64,000 nt of DNA from NCBI RefSeq assembly GCF_018141545.1, contig NZ_CP064357.1, positions 1-64,000 of the forward strand, written 5' to 3'. The stretch is from Miltoncostaea oceani. GTDB lineage: Bacteria > Actinomycetota > Thermoleophilia > Miltoncostaeales > Miltoncostaeaceae. Made by a program: the position numbers and the translations under genes. The stretch's first letter is position 1; the number at the start of each line of letters is the position of its first letter. This document shows positions 25,782 through 33,681 of the stretch, piece after piece. The notes beneath the pieces were generated by a model. The model was not told the origin of the DNA and did no database searches. It was given only the letters and a program-made list of their open reading frames with translations.

Positions 25782-26387
25782 TCACGGGGCCAGACTGATG
25801 CCATGCGACGCGGCGATGTGCTGGAGGCGGGCAACGTCGCGCGGCAGCAGGCGCAGGTTGCCTGGCAGGGGCTCCGGAACCGTCACGCCGCCCTTATGGC
25901 TCCAATCGATGTGCAGTTCGCCGTTAGTACTAAAGACCAGCGCATACCGTGCCCCTCGGAAGTGTCCGAGTTGCGGGCTTGACTCCCACCGCTCCAGTTC
26001 AGGATCAGAGCCCCGACCTCCTGAGGGTTTGCGCAGCGGCCAACCGATGACCCTCGGTCGAGAGCGGAAGAACCTTCCGAGGCCTGCCCCTGACGAACCG
26101 AAAAACGTCTTGGCGCCGGGGTTGCCAGCCGCCGCCATTGCGGCAAGAAAGCTTGCGGCCACCTGGACTTCCGATTCCCGCTGAGTTTCCTCATAGGCAC
26201 GTGAGGCCTCCCGCTGCTTCGCATACTCGGCATCGCGCGCGGCACCGCAGTGCACACACAGATTGGATGACGCCGGCGCTCCGAGCGGGTGGTCACGGTG
26301 GGACGTACAGAAGGCTTGACCGCAGCTGATGCACCGCCCGATGGCCACAACGCCACACTGACAGAGGGCCGGTCCGGACGTACTCAT
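25782..26387 (-). CDS. Hypothetical protein with N-terminal Cys/His zinc domain
   Basis: 201 residues. N-terminal metal-binding region CQCG, CISCGQAFCTSHRDHP, CVHCGA looks like a B-box or treble-clef finger. A helical segment (QREASRAYEETQRESEVQ) and an alpha+beta C-terminus (GARYALVFSTNGELHIDWSH, LRLLPRDVARLQHIAASHGI) follow. Codon use is noticeably less GC-rich than surrounding genes, a sign of separate origin. It lies inside the inferred insertion. No function can be assigned. Confidence 0.7.
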   Translation of the reverse strand: MSTSGPALCQCGVVAIGRCISCGQAFCTSHRDHPLGAPASSNLCVHCGAARDAEYAKQREASRAYEETQRESEVQVAASFLAAMAAAGNPGAKTFFGSSGAGLGRFFRSRPRVIGWPLRKPSGGRGSDPELERWESSPQLGHFRGARYALVFSTNGELHIDWSHKGGVTVPEPLPGNLRLLPRDVARLQHIAASHGISLAP

Positions 26388-26680
26388 GCGGGTGGCGGGG
26401 CCATCACACAGCCACGTGGTGCTGTCTGTGCCCCCAGAGCGCCGTACGGCTCCATGTAGTTGACCTCACAGGCTAAAAGCTGGCTGGGTGGTTGAGGCGC
26501 CAGTTGGTCTCAATCTTGAGGTGGGTCTATTCCCACCGAACCTATGCGATGTCATCGGCTCGTAGAAGCCTAACGCAATCGAGCGCGATCCGGTGGACCT
26601 AGGCTCAGCTGTCCCAGAGTCAGGGCGAGGGGGTTAGCCACTTCACGGCCGCGATAGATGGCAGGATCATCACCCAGGCG
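26388..26680. other. Lower-GC stretch with no gene
   Basis: About 290 bases that look clearly lower in GC than the window, with scattered stops in all frames. No promoter, hairpin or repeat stands out. The frame of the following gene is open from the TAG at 26600, so the last 80 bases probably code for part of the truncated paralogue. Confidence 0.6.
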
Positions 26681-27829
26681 ATGGAAGGGACCGACTCCCT
26701 CCTCCACGGGGCCGGAGTCAACGATGACGACCTCGAGGCCGCGCGGACGCTCCTCGATGTCCTGCCGTGGATCGGCCTCTGTGGTGGAGACTCGGAGGAG
26801 ACCGGGCTCGCGAAGTTCGAAGTCCTGCCCTCGGACCCGCTCAACGGGGCGGGCGGGCTGCTCAAGGACCCGCGCGGGGCCGCCGGCCGCCTGGCGGAGA
26901 TGAGCGCGAGGATGCAGTTCCGGGTCGACCTCGAGCGCGAGTTCCCGCCCCACCGAAGCAAGCTCGAGCTCCGTCGGTTCGAGGACCTGAGGGGCGTCGG
27001 CCACGCCCTCCGATACGCGATGCGGCGAACCGCCGGCGAGGATGTGGACGAGAGGGTCGTTGCGGTCCACGCGGCATCGGAGACGCTGATCGACTTCGCC
27101 CGCCGCAACGCGAACCGCGAGGGCTTCTCCGGGGTTCAGGTGGTTCACGGTCCGGGCCCCGGCGACAAGGGCGGCCACATCTGGATCACGGCCGCGGTCG
27201 ACTGCCTGATGGATGGGATCCCGACCCGCGTCGAGGTGCGCGCCGGCCCGATCCTGTGCCTGGGCGATGAGCGCGCGGGACTCATCGACGTCCTCGACCG
27301 GTTCGATGCCCTCGATCTCATCTGCGAGCCAAGCGAGTCCTTGGCCAACCTCGGCCCGGCGGGTCTGCGTGTCGCGCATCTCGGCCAGCGCCTGCTCCCG
27401 AGGGACGTCGAGGTCCGCGAGAGTGCGAGTGTCGACCAGCTGACCGGTCCGGATGTCTGTGATCACCGCGACCACAGGTGGTTGACGGGCGTCTCTGAGG
27501 TCGCCCTCGCCTGCGATTCCTGCCTGACGATGTCAGTGAGGATCCCACTCCATCAGCTGCCCGACGGACACCCGGACCTGGCCGGCATGAACCAGGAGAA
27601 GTACATGGCCGAGCGCCATGCGCGGGGCGCCCTGCTGGACGATGAGGTGCTGAAGCGCGAGACGAGGGAGGGCCTCACCTTCGAGGACCTCCGGCGGCGG
27701 GATCCGGTGATCGTGGCCGATGCGCGCGCCCATGAGCGCCGGCCGCCACGCGAGGAGTACGCCGGCGCAGGCAGCGTCCGTGACCTTCTGCGCGGGCGCT
27801 CCCGCGCCGGCGCCTCAGCCCACCGCTAG
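26681..27829 (+). CDS. 5'-truncated second copy of the zinc-site family
   Basis: 382 residues from the first ATG. Aligned by eye with the protein at 23085: VNDDDLEAARTLL matches VDDETLDAARRLI near residue 130 of the intact copy; LIDFARRNANREGFSGVQVV matches LAHFCERARTLSGFRGIVPA; the tail CDH...ACDSC, IPLHQLPDG, NQEKYMAERHARGALLDD, GLTFEDLRRRD matches throughout. So about 115 N-terminal residues are missing, and in-frame homology seems to continue upstream of the ATG to about 26640. It may be expressed as a shortened protein or be a pseudogene. It overlaps the convergent doc stop by 4 bases. Confidence 0.7.
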   Translation: MEGTDSLLHGAGVNDDDLEAARTLLDVLPWIGLCGGDSEETGLAKFEVLPSDPLNGAGGLLKDPRGAAGRLAEMSARMQFRVDLEREFPPHRSKLELRRFEDLRGVGHALRYAMRRTAGEDVDERVVAVHAASETLIDFARRNANREGFSGVQVVHGPGPGDKGGHIWITAAVDCLMDGIPTRVEVRAGPILCLGDERAGLIDVLDRFDALDLICEPSESLANLGPAGLRVAHLGQRLLPRDVEVRESASVDQLTGPDVCDHRDHRWLTGVSEVALACDSCLTMSVRIPLHQLPDGHPDLAGMNQEKYMAERHARGALLDDEVLKRETREGLTFEDLRRRDPVIVADARAHERRPPREEYAGAGSVRDLLRGRSRAGASAHR

Positions 27830-28239
27830 AGCGCCAGGCGGGCGATCACTCCCGGGTGCCGGACAGCGAACAGCTCGCCCGGGACGCCGGGATGGCAGAG
27901 CGAGCTCATCACGGTTGGGAGAAGCGCCTCGTCGAGCCCGCCAGAGGCCGCGCCGAGCACGAGTTCGACGAGTTGGTCCTCTGAACCATCCAGGTGCCGA
28001 TCGTTCTCGGTGAGGAAGGCATCGGCCAGCATCACCGAGGCGCGCTTGTTGCCGTCGATCAGGGGGTGGGTGCGGTTCACCGCCCACAGCAGCGCCGCGG
28101 CGAGCACGACCGGGTCGGACTCATCGGCGTAGTGGTGGAGGAACTCGGGCCGGCGCACCGCGCTCTCGAGGCTCGCCCCGGCGCGAAGCGCGCCGTCATA
28201 GGGGGCACATGCAGCGGAGGTGTCGAGGAATCGGATCAT
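27826..28239 (-). CDS. doc: Doc/Fic-family toxin (death on curing)
   Basis: 137 residues from the ATG at 28239. Fic-fold signature HPLIDGNKRAS at residues 58-68 (family HxFx[DN][GA]NKR), with helical surroundings LLWAVNRT. Doc proteins phosphorylate EF-Tu and normally act with a small Phd antitoxin encoded just upstream. Here the upstream neighbour is the replication gene at 48 bases distance, and no antitoxin reading frame is visible. It may be an orphan, or use a protein in trans. Plasmid maintenance would fit the location. Confidence 0.85.
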   Translation of the reverse strand: MIRFLDTSAACAPYDGALRAGASLESAVRRPEFLHHYADESDPVVLAAALLWAVNRTHPLIDGNKRASVMLADAFLTENDRHLDGSEDQLVELVLGAASGGLDEALLPTVMSSLCHPGVPGELFAVRHPGVIARLAL

Positions 28240-28287
28240 CACCAAAGCGTAGGCCGGACACCAACGACTGACTCTGGGGGGGGAGAG

Positions 28288-29466
28288 CTACCCGGCAGCC
28301 TGGTCCGGTGCGGCTCGGCGACTCTCGCGGCGATCCTTCTCGGCGCGGCCGATGGCGCTGTTGAGAAGAGAGGCGAAGTTTTCGCCGAGGTCATCCGGAC
28401 TGCTCAGCGCGCGAGCCTCCGCGAGGCACCCCCGCATCCACTCACGCCCGATCGTGAGTAGCGCGCGCCGGTAGAGCTGGAGGTGATCGTGACGGCACGT
28501 CTCGATCATGAGCGAGCGGATCCACTCCTCATCACGAGCTGGGAGAGTCCGCGCCTTCACGAAGTCGACACCGAAGCGGTAGGTGATCTTGCCGTCGGCG
28601 ATGACCGGTGAGCGGGCGAGGAAGGGGCTGTCGACGAGGCGTTCATGTGCGTCGTCGAGGCGCTCGAGCAACTTGAAGGGGCGCAGCGGCTTCCCATCCA
28701 TGGTGATCGCCGGGAGCGCCTGCGCCAGGCTCTCGAGTGAGATCGTCAGGGTCGGACGCTCGTTCGCGCGCTTGCCGAGCAGCCGCACCAGGCGAAGTCC
28801 GTATGGCGGCAAGGAGAAGGCGAAGTCCGGCACCAGGCGCCCACCCTGCCCGCGCAGGCTCTCGGTCACGTAGCCCGAGAACTGGCGCATGCTTGCCCGC
28901 CGGATGCGACGGGGGCCGTGGAGGGGGAAGAGGGGCAGCTGATGCTTGAGCCCCTCCTCCTCGAAGTTCGAGACCCCGTCGCCCCCGAGCAGTCGGTAGA
29001 GGGTTACCGGCGTCCGATCCAGCCCGGCGGTGATGCGGCGGCCCATGTTGTGGGCCGCGCGGCTCGGAGCGACAGCCGGCCCGGCCAGCGGCGCGCCGTG
29101 GACGTAGATGCGGATGGAGTCGAGCTGCTCGATCCCGACGGTGAGCCTCGCCCTCATCGACCCCGAGCTCGCGCCACCCAGGCCGAGGATGCCGGCCAGC
29201 TCCGGGACGTTGTAGAAGACCCGGCCGTCTTCGGGGCGTCCCTGCTCGTCGTAGAGCTTGAGCAGCGCCAACCACAGGCGCTGGGCGAGATCGCCCGGCC
29301 AGGGGTGGTGGCTGTCGGCGTGGATCCTCCAGGAGCGGGTCTTCTGATGCCAGAGGTACTGCTCCATCCGGGCCGAGCGATGGCCGAGGTAGAAGCAGGG
29401 AGCCTCCTCGAGGTGGATCGGAACCCGAACCGAGGCCCCTGACCAGATGGGGGAGGGGTCAACCAC
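28288..29466 (-). CDS. Plasmid replication initiator (RepA-like)
   Basis: 392 residues, GTG start at 29466. Sequence style of the plasmid RepA/RPA initiator family: EEAPCFYLGHRSARMEQYLWH near the N-terminus, LWLALLKLYDEQGRPEDGRVFYNVPELAGILGL (winged-helix region), then LTVGIEQLDSIRIYVHG and a second winged-helix-like half with PYGLRLVRLLGKRANERPTLTISLESLAQAL. The C-terminus is helical and basic. It would bind iterons and open an origin; the repeats directly upstream (29467-29760) fit this. Family assignment is from memory of related sequences. Confidence 0.7.
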   Translation of the reverse strand: MVDPSPIWSGASVRVPIHLEEAPCFYLGHRSARMEQYLWHQKTRSWRIHADSHHPWPGDLAQRLWLALLKLYDEQGRPEDGRVFYNVPELAGILGLGGASSGSMRARLTVGIEQLDSIRIYVHGAPLAGPAVAPSRAAHNMGRRITAGLDRTPVTLYRLLGGDGVSNFEEEGLKHQLPLFPLHGPRRIRRASMRQFSGYVTESLRGQGGRLVPDFAFSLPPYGLRLVRLLGKRANERPTLTISLESLAQALPAITMDGKPLRPFKLLERLDDAHERLVDSPFLARSPVIADGKITYRFGVDFVKARTLPARDEEWIRSLMIETCRHDHLQLYRRALLTIGREWMRGCLAEARALSSPDDLGENFASLLNSAIGRAEKDRRESRRAAPDQAAG

Positions 29467-29480
29467 CTCTAAAGAAGGTC

Positions 29481-29527
29481 CTTTGCAGTTACCTTGGGAG
29501 ACTTAGGCTCGCGGAATCCCTGCAAAG
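29481..29527. repeat. 8-bp perfect inverted repeat next to the initiator start
   Basis: CTTTGCAG (29481-29488) and CTGCAAAG (29520-29527), 31-base spacer. Located 15 bases upstream of the repA GTG, so it may be an autoregulatory operator. Confidence 0.5.
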
Positions 29528-29538
29528 AGCAATGTTCT

Positions 29539-29562
29539 CGCCCCGCCAAGGGGACGATGAAG
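29539..29562 (+). repeat. Iteron-like unit 1
   Basis: CGCCCCGCCAA followed by a 2-base variable spacer and GGACGAT. It matches the unit starting at 29615 at 18 defining positions. Confidence 0.55.
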
Positions 29563-29614
29563 GCTCTGGGGAGGCCGTTCGGAGCCGGGCTCGCAGTCCG
29601 TAGAACGGACGATC

Positions 29615-29638
29615 CGCCCCGCCAACAGGACGATACGA
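29615..29638 (+). repeat. Iteron-like unit 2
   Basis: CGCCCCGCCAA, a 2-base spacer, GGACGAT, then an A-rich stretch (ACGAAAAATGAAG) that could be the melting region of an origin. Confidence 0.55.
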
Positions 29639-29760
29639 AAAATGAAGTAAGGCTCCGGGAGGATGACACGGCCGACAGTATGTCCGGGCGGGCGGACGAT
29701 GAGCGCAAGTGGCGCTGGGCGAGTGCTTCTGACGCGACGAGCAAGGGGAAATGGCCGCTG

Positions 29761-30429
29761 ATGCGTCGAAGTGGCTACCTGAGTCCTCTCCAGGTGTCGG
29801 AGCGTTCGCTAGCCTGCGGCCCGGTGACCGAGCGCGCTGCCAGCCTGTCGGACGAGGAGCTCGAGCGGCTTCTGGAACCCCGCGCACTCCCCTGGGAACG
29901 TGCCGTTCTGCGCGGCCAGCTCCTGGTCAGCCTGATCGTCGAAGCGGGCCTTCGGATCGACGAGGCCGCGCGCCTGCGGGCGGTCGACTTCCCGGACGAT
30001 TCAGGCCCCCTCTCGGCTGCCGAAGTGCCGGCCCGGACCCGCTCGCTGATCGAGCTCGCCATCTCCGGAGCGGACCGCCGCCACCTGCTCGCATCACGCG
30101 CCGACCGCCCGCCGAGCCCGCGGGCCCTCCGGGAGCTGGCTCTGAGGTTCGGGGCCGGCCGGGGCGTCGAGGGGGTCAGCCCGGAGCGCCTCGTGCGCAC
30201 CTATGCACGGCGGGCCTGGACGGCCGGCGTTCCTGAGCGCGTGATCGCTCGCCGCCTCGGCATCCGGGAGGTCCCCTCGCTACGACGCAAGCTGCGAAAG
30301 GACCCCCTCTGGGTGGCCGCGGCTCAGGTGGGGGTGGTGGCGGGCGCCGGGGGTGGGGCGGAGGGGCGGGCCGCCGTCCCGACGGGTCCCGCGGGACCGG
30401 ACTCGAGCCGGGAGAGCAGCGTCTCGTAG
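29761..30429 (+). CDS. Tyrosine-recombinase-like protein lacking catalytic residues
   Basis: 222 residues from the ATG at 29761; in-frame starts further upstream (29680, 29494) would run through the repeat region. LIVEAGLRIDEAARLRAVDF matches the box I region of tyrosine recombinases including its Arg. ERLVRTYARRAWTAGVPERVIARRLGI matches the HxLRH...LGH region, but the His and Arg are replaced, and there is no following Tyr motif. Probably catalytically dead; it could be an architectural or partition protein. The 3' end overlaps nucS antisense by 106 bases. Confidence 0.55.
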   Translation: MRRSGYLSPLQVSERSLACGPVTERAASLSDEELERLLEPRALPWERAVLRGQLLVSLIVEAGLRIDEAARLRAVDFPDDSGPLSAAEVPARTRSLIELAISGADRRHLLASRADRPPSPRALRELALRFGAGRGVEGVSPERLVRTYARRAWTAGVPERVIARRLGIREVPSLRRKLRKDPLWVAAAQVGVVAGAGGGAEGRAAVPTGPAGPDSSRESSVS

Positions 30430-31055
30430 TTGAGGCGGACGAACCCCAGCCGGTGTTCAGCGAGCGCCGCGCTCAGCGGTCGGCTGAGCCCCGGGGCGAC
30501 GAGGATCCCCCGCACCGTGGCGCCGGCCCACTGGGGGTCGGCTCTGATCGCATCCTGGTAGCGGAGGATCTGGTAGGCGACCTCGACGCCTTGGGCGGGC
30601 CGCCTCTTCACCTCGATCACGACGGGCTCCCCGTTGGCATCCAGCGCGAAGAGATCGACCGGGCCGACCTTGGTGCGGTACTCCCGCGCGACGATCGACA
30701 GGCCCACCTCGACCTCATCGGGCGCGCAGCTGATCAGGTCCGAGAACTCGCGCTCACTGCCGAGCTTGATCAGGCGGCCGTTGAGCTTGGGCTCGAACTG
30801 CCGGCTGAACGAGGGGCCGTCTGAGAGGTAGATCTCAAGGCGCTCGCCGCGGCGCTCATGGGTCACGGTGATCAGTCCCGGGCTCTCGACCCATTCGGAG
30901 CCGGCCGGCATCCAGTTACGCGGTTGCAGGCCCGTCGCTGCGTGCAGGACCACCGTTCCGTCCTCCTTGCACAGGATCAGCCGGTCCCCGAGTTCCAGCT
31001 CTGCGTCTATGCGTCCCGTGTAGCGGACGGTGCAGGTGGCGAAGATGACCCTCAC
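30324..31055 (-). CDS. nucS: Endonuclease NucS (EndoMS) for mismatch repair
   Basis: 243 residues, GTG start. Cleaves both strands at mismatched bases in actinobacteria and archaea that lack MutS/MutL, with beta-clamp help. N-terminal domain RVIFATCTVRYTGRIDAEL and PRNWMPAGS; C-terminal RecB-like nuclease with GPVDLFALD and VVIEVKRR carrying D and ExK, plus YQILRYQDAI. The C-terminus adds a Pro/Ala-rich tail. Convergent with the recombinase-like gene and divergent from recQ. AGGAG lies directly against the GTG, so initiation spacing is unusual. Confidence 0.93.
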   Translation of the reverse strand: MRVIFATCTVRYTGRIDAELELGDRLILCKEDGTVVLHAATGLQPRNWMPAGSEWVESPGLITVTHERRGERLEIYLSDGPSFSRQFEPKLNGRLIKLGSEREFSDLISCAPDEVEVGLSIVAREYRTKVGPVDLFALDANGEPVVIEVKRRPAQGVEVAYQILRYQDAIRADPQWAGATVRGILVAPGLSRPLSAALAEHRLGFVRLNYETLLSRLESGPAGPVGTAARPSAPPPAPATTPT

Positions 31056-31163
31056 CTCCTCACGCTAGGCAAGGGCCTGGTACGGGCCCGCTGTTTCTCG
31101 CCTTATCCTCGGACCGAGTTCTCGGCGAGGAGCACCGGCTTCGTGGCATCCCTTGCAGCGCCC

Positions 31164-33101
31164 ATGGATACGCCGACCCTCGACGCGGGTTCTCTCGACG
31201 CCGCACTCACAACGCTGGGAGTGGAGTCACTCCGCGATCAGCAGAAGCTCATCATCGACCACGTGCTGGCCGGCGATGACACCCTGGCGGTCATGGCGAC
31301 GGGCGCCGGTAAGTCCCTCTGCTACCAGGCGCCGGCACTCTGCCTCGACGCCCCGACGCTGGTGATCAGCCCTCTGCTCGCCCTGATGGGCGATCAGGTC
31401 GCACGCCTGCGTGAGCACGGCGTCCCGGCGGCGATGCTCGGCGGCGAACCCGACCCGGCCGCGACCCGCGAGATCCTCGAGGACCTCGAGCAGGGGCGCC
31501 TGCGGGTGCTCTTCTGCTCTCCGGAGCGGCTGGCCCAGCCGGATCTCCAGCGGATCCTCTCCGGGATCGAGATCGGCCTGCTCGCGATCGATGAGGCCCA
31601 TTGCATCGTCGAGTGGGGAGACGACTTCCGCCCCGAGTACGCCCGCCTTGGCGAGTGGCGAAAGCACCTGTCCATCCGGAGCACCCTCGCCCTGACCGCG
31701 TCGGCGACACCCGACACGCTCACGCAGATCGCCGAGCGCCTGGGGATCGAGAGCCCCGAGATCGTCCGGGGCGGCGTCGACCGTCCGAACATCCGCTTCG
31801 AGGTGCTCGACATCGACGGCGGCCCGGGCCTCTACGCCCGGAAGCTCGATCAGCTGGTCGGGGCGCTGATGGGCCCGGGAACCCTCTCCGCGGTGATCTA
31901 CGCCGGCACCCGCGCCGAGAGCGAAAAGGTCGCCGCCAGCCTCGGGGAGACGGGCTTCACGGCGGCGGCGTACCACGCCGGCATTCCCCAGATCCTGCGC
32001 GAGGAGCGCCAGGCCGAGTTCATGGCCGGTGATCTGGAGGTCATCTGCGCGACCAGCGCCTTCGGGATGGGGGTGGACAAGAAGGACGTCCGCACGGTCG
32101 TCCACTGGAAGATCCCGGGGTCACTCGAGGCCTACTACCAGGAGGCCGGCCGGGCAGGTCGAGACGGGGAGCCCTCGCGCGCGCTGCTTCTCTCCTCTCG
32201 AGGTGACCGGAGCCTCCACGTCTTCAACAACACCCGCGAGCGGCCGGACGCCTCCGCGGTCGACGATTACCTCGGCCGGCTCTCGAGCCACGAGTTCATC
32301 CTGCTCGCCGACGATCAGGCCGACGAGCGGCTTGCGCAGTCGCTGCTGGCGCGCGTCGGCGCGCTCGAGCCCCACTGTGCCCCGGACGGGGTGGTAACGC
32401 TCCTTCCGCGCCAGACGCGGCTCGACCAGGTCCAGTTGCTGGAGATCGACGGCTGGCTCGAGGCAGCCGCGTCCCGGCGCTGGGATCGCTACGAGCAGAT
32501 CGTGGCCTTCGTCGAGTCCTCCGGATGCCGCCGACGCATGCTGCTCGACCACTTCGAGGACGTCTCGGACTCCTCACTACCCGCGGGCGGACGCTGCTGT
32601 GATGTCTGCGACCCGATCGAGCCGGCCCCTCCGGGCCTCGGGGCGACGCGGCTCGGATCACCGCGCGAGCGCGAGCTCTGGTTCCGTCTGTGCTCCTGGC
32701 GTCACGGCCTCGGACCGGTGGCGGGTTCCGTGAGCGATGAGCTACTGGCGACGCTCCGCTTCCACTGGCCGACGAGCATCGAGCAGCTGCGCGCCTGCCC
32801 GGGCGTCGGCCCCCTGTTCATCGAGCAGCTTGGCGATGAACTGCTCCAGCTCACCAGCGGGCAGGAAGGCGGCGACGAGGGACCGAGCGCCCGCCGCCGG
32901 CGCCGTCGGCGTGCTGAGCTCGCTGAATGGTGGGCTGAGCGCGAGCCGGACGCCGAACCCCTCGCCGATCGCGTACTCGTCGCCCTCGCCGACAGCTGGC
33001 CGAGCAACCGCGACGACCTGGTGGGGATCCCCGGCCTCGACAGCACCCTGATCCGACGCCATGGGCGAGCCCTCGTGCGCTTCTGCGGTTCGGTCGAATG
33101 A
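31164..33101 (+). CDS. recQ: ATP-dependent DNA helicase RecQ
   Basis: 645 residues from the ATG at 31164; a GTG at 31143 is a possible earlier start. 3'-5' helicase for recombination and fork repair. Motifs: ATGAGKSLCYQ (I), SPLLALMGDQV (Ia), DEAHCIVEWGDDFRPEY (II), ALTASATPDT (III), ATSAFGMGVDKKDVRTVVHW (V), YYQEAGRAGRDGEPS (VI). A zinc module CRRRMLLDHF...CCDVCDP is present but the RQC winged helix is very short. Two HRDC-like domains follow (around SIEQLRACPGVGPLFIEQLG and RDDLVGIPGLDSTLIRRHG). The ATGA overlap with the next gene implies coupling. Confidence 0.93.
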   Translation: MDTPTLDAGSLDAALTTLGVESLRDQQKLIIDHVLAGDDTLAVMATGAGKSLCYQAPALCLDAPTLVISPLLALMGDQVARLREHGVPAAMLGGEPDPAATREILEDLEQGRLRVLFCSPERLAQPDLQRILSGIEIGLLAIDEAHCIVEWGDDFRPEYARLGEWRKHLSIRSTLALTASATPDTLTQIAERLGIESPEIVRGGVDRPNIRFEVLDIDGGPGLYARKLDQLVGALMGPGTLSAVIYAGTRAESEKVAASLGETGFTAAAYHAGIPQILREERQAEFMAGDLEVICATSAFGMGVDKKDVRTVVHWKIPGSLEAYYQEAGRAGRDGEPSRALLLSSRGDRSLHVFNNTRERPDASAVDDYLGRLSSHEFILLADDQADERLAQSLLARVGALEPHCAPDGVVTLLPRQTRLDQVQLLEIDGWLEAAASRRWDRYEQIVAFVESSGCRRRMLLDHFEDVSDSSLPAGGRCCDVCDPIEPAPPGLGATRLGSPRERELWFRLCSWRHGLGPVAGSVSDELLATLRFHWPTSIEQLRACPGVGPLFIEQLGDELLQLTSGQEGGDEGPSARRRRRRRAELAEWWAEREPDAEPLADRVLVALADSWPSNRDDLVGIPGLDSTLIRRHGRALVRFCGSVE

Positions 33102-33622
33102 CGGACGCTCGTCCTGGCGCCCGGCCGGAGATCGGTCCATCCGTCGTGCTCGCCGCTGCCATCTATGCGGGGACGCTGACCTGGGCCGCCTTCCTGCTGA
33201 CCTGCGTCCTCTCGGGCGCCGAGGGGCTGACGGTGGAGGTCGACGACCTCTACGGCGGAGGGATCACCGCGATGCTCGAGATCCTCGGCGTGAACCTGAT
33301 GATCTTCGCTGGGATGAGCCTGCTCGGCGTGCTGCTCTGGCGCCGTCGCACGCGACGGACGACCCGGCCCATCATCGTGTTCGCGATCCTCTGGATCTGT
33401 GGGAACTGGGCCGTTCGCGGAGGGCGCCAAGCCGCGGAGCTCGGACTCGGTGGGGATCTGGGTGCGTTGGCGCTCGCCACCGCCCCCCACGCGATCGGTG
33501 AGCTCGGGATCCTCTGCCTGCCGCTCCTGATGGCGCTCAGCCACCTGCGGCCGCGGGTCTCGATCTTCCTCGGGGGTACGGCCGGCCTGATCGCCTGCGC
33601 CGTCCTCGAGACCTACCTGTGA
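33098..33622 (+). CDS. SpoIIM/DUF95-like integral membrane protein
   Basis: 174 residues with four to five hydrophobic segments: SVVLAAAIYAGTLTWAAFLL, LEILGVNLMIFAGMSLLGVLLW, IIVFAILWICGNWAV and a last pair around ALATAPHAIGELGILCLPLLMAL. NLMIFAGMS and the PHAIGELG motif recall the SpoIIM family (N...G, PHGxxE). The start overlaps the recQ stop. Function in this context is unknown. Confidence 0.6.
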   Translation: MTDARPGARPEIGPSVVLAAAIYAGTLTWAAFLLTCVLSGAEGLTVEVDDLYGGGITAMLEILGVNLMIFAGMSLLGVLLWRRRTRRTTRPIIVFAILWICGNWAVRGGRQAAELGLGGDLGALALATAPHAIGELGILCLPLLMALSHLRPRVSIFLGGTAGLIACAVLETYL

Positions 33623-33681
33623 GCGATCAGTAAGCACGAAGAGCGCGTCACTGACATCGGCGTCGGCACTGTGCAAGCGCC

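Larger units (their letters stand above)
24800..26640. mobile_element. Inferred insertion of about 1.8 kb splitting a paralogue
   Basis: Between the 5' fragment (24629-24800) and the continuing homology at about 26640 lies DNA with no counterpart in the intact paralogue: a frameshifted fragment of a surface protein (24800-25700), a lower-GC gene (25782-26387) and a lower-GC non-coding stretch (26388-26640). No transposase or terminal repeats were found, so the mechanism (illegitimate recombination or decayed element) is open. Confidence 0.5.
29467..29760. other. Candidate replication origin with iteron-like repeats
   Basis: A lower-GC gap of nearly 300 bases between the initiator gene and the recombinase-like gene. 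GGACGAT occurs four times in the same orientation at 29552, 29607, 29628 and 29694, spaced 55, 21 and 66 bases, close to multiples of 11. Two of these sit in longer matching units that begin CGCCCCGCCAA (29539 and 29615). An inverted repeat lies at 29481-29527. There is no obvious DnaA box. Confidence 0.55.

Noticed and set aside
24800-26640. Target-site duplication at the ends of the inferred insertion
   Set aside because: Only a loose ATCACC(C)AG similarity near 24850 and 26665, not at the predicted junctions; too weak to call.
26570-27475. Minus-strand frame opposite the truncated zinc-site gene
   Set aside because: The plus strand shows strong paralogy to 23085-24629; the minus frame has none.
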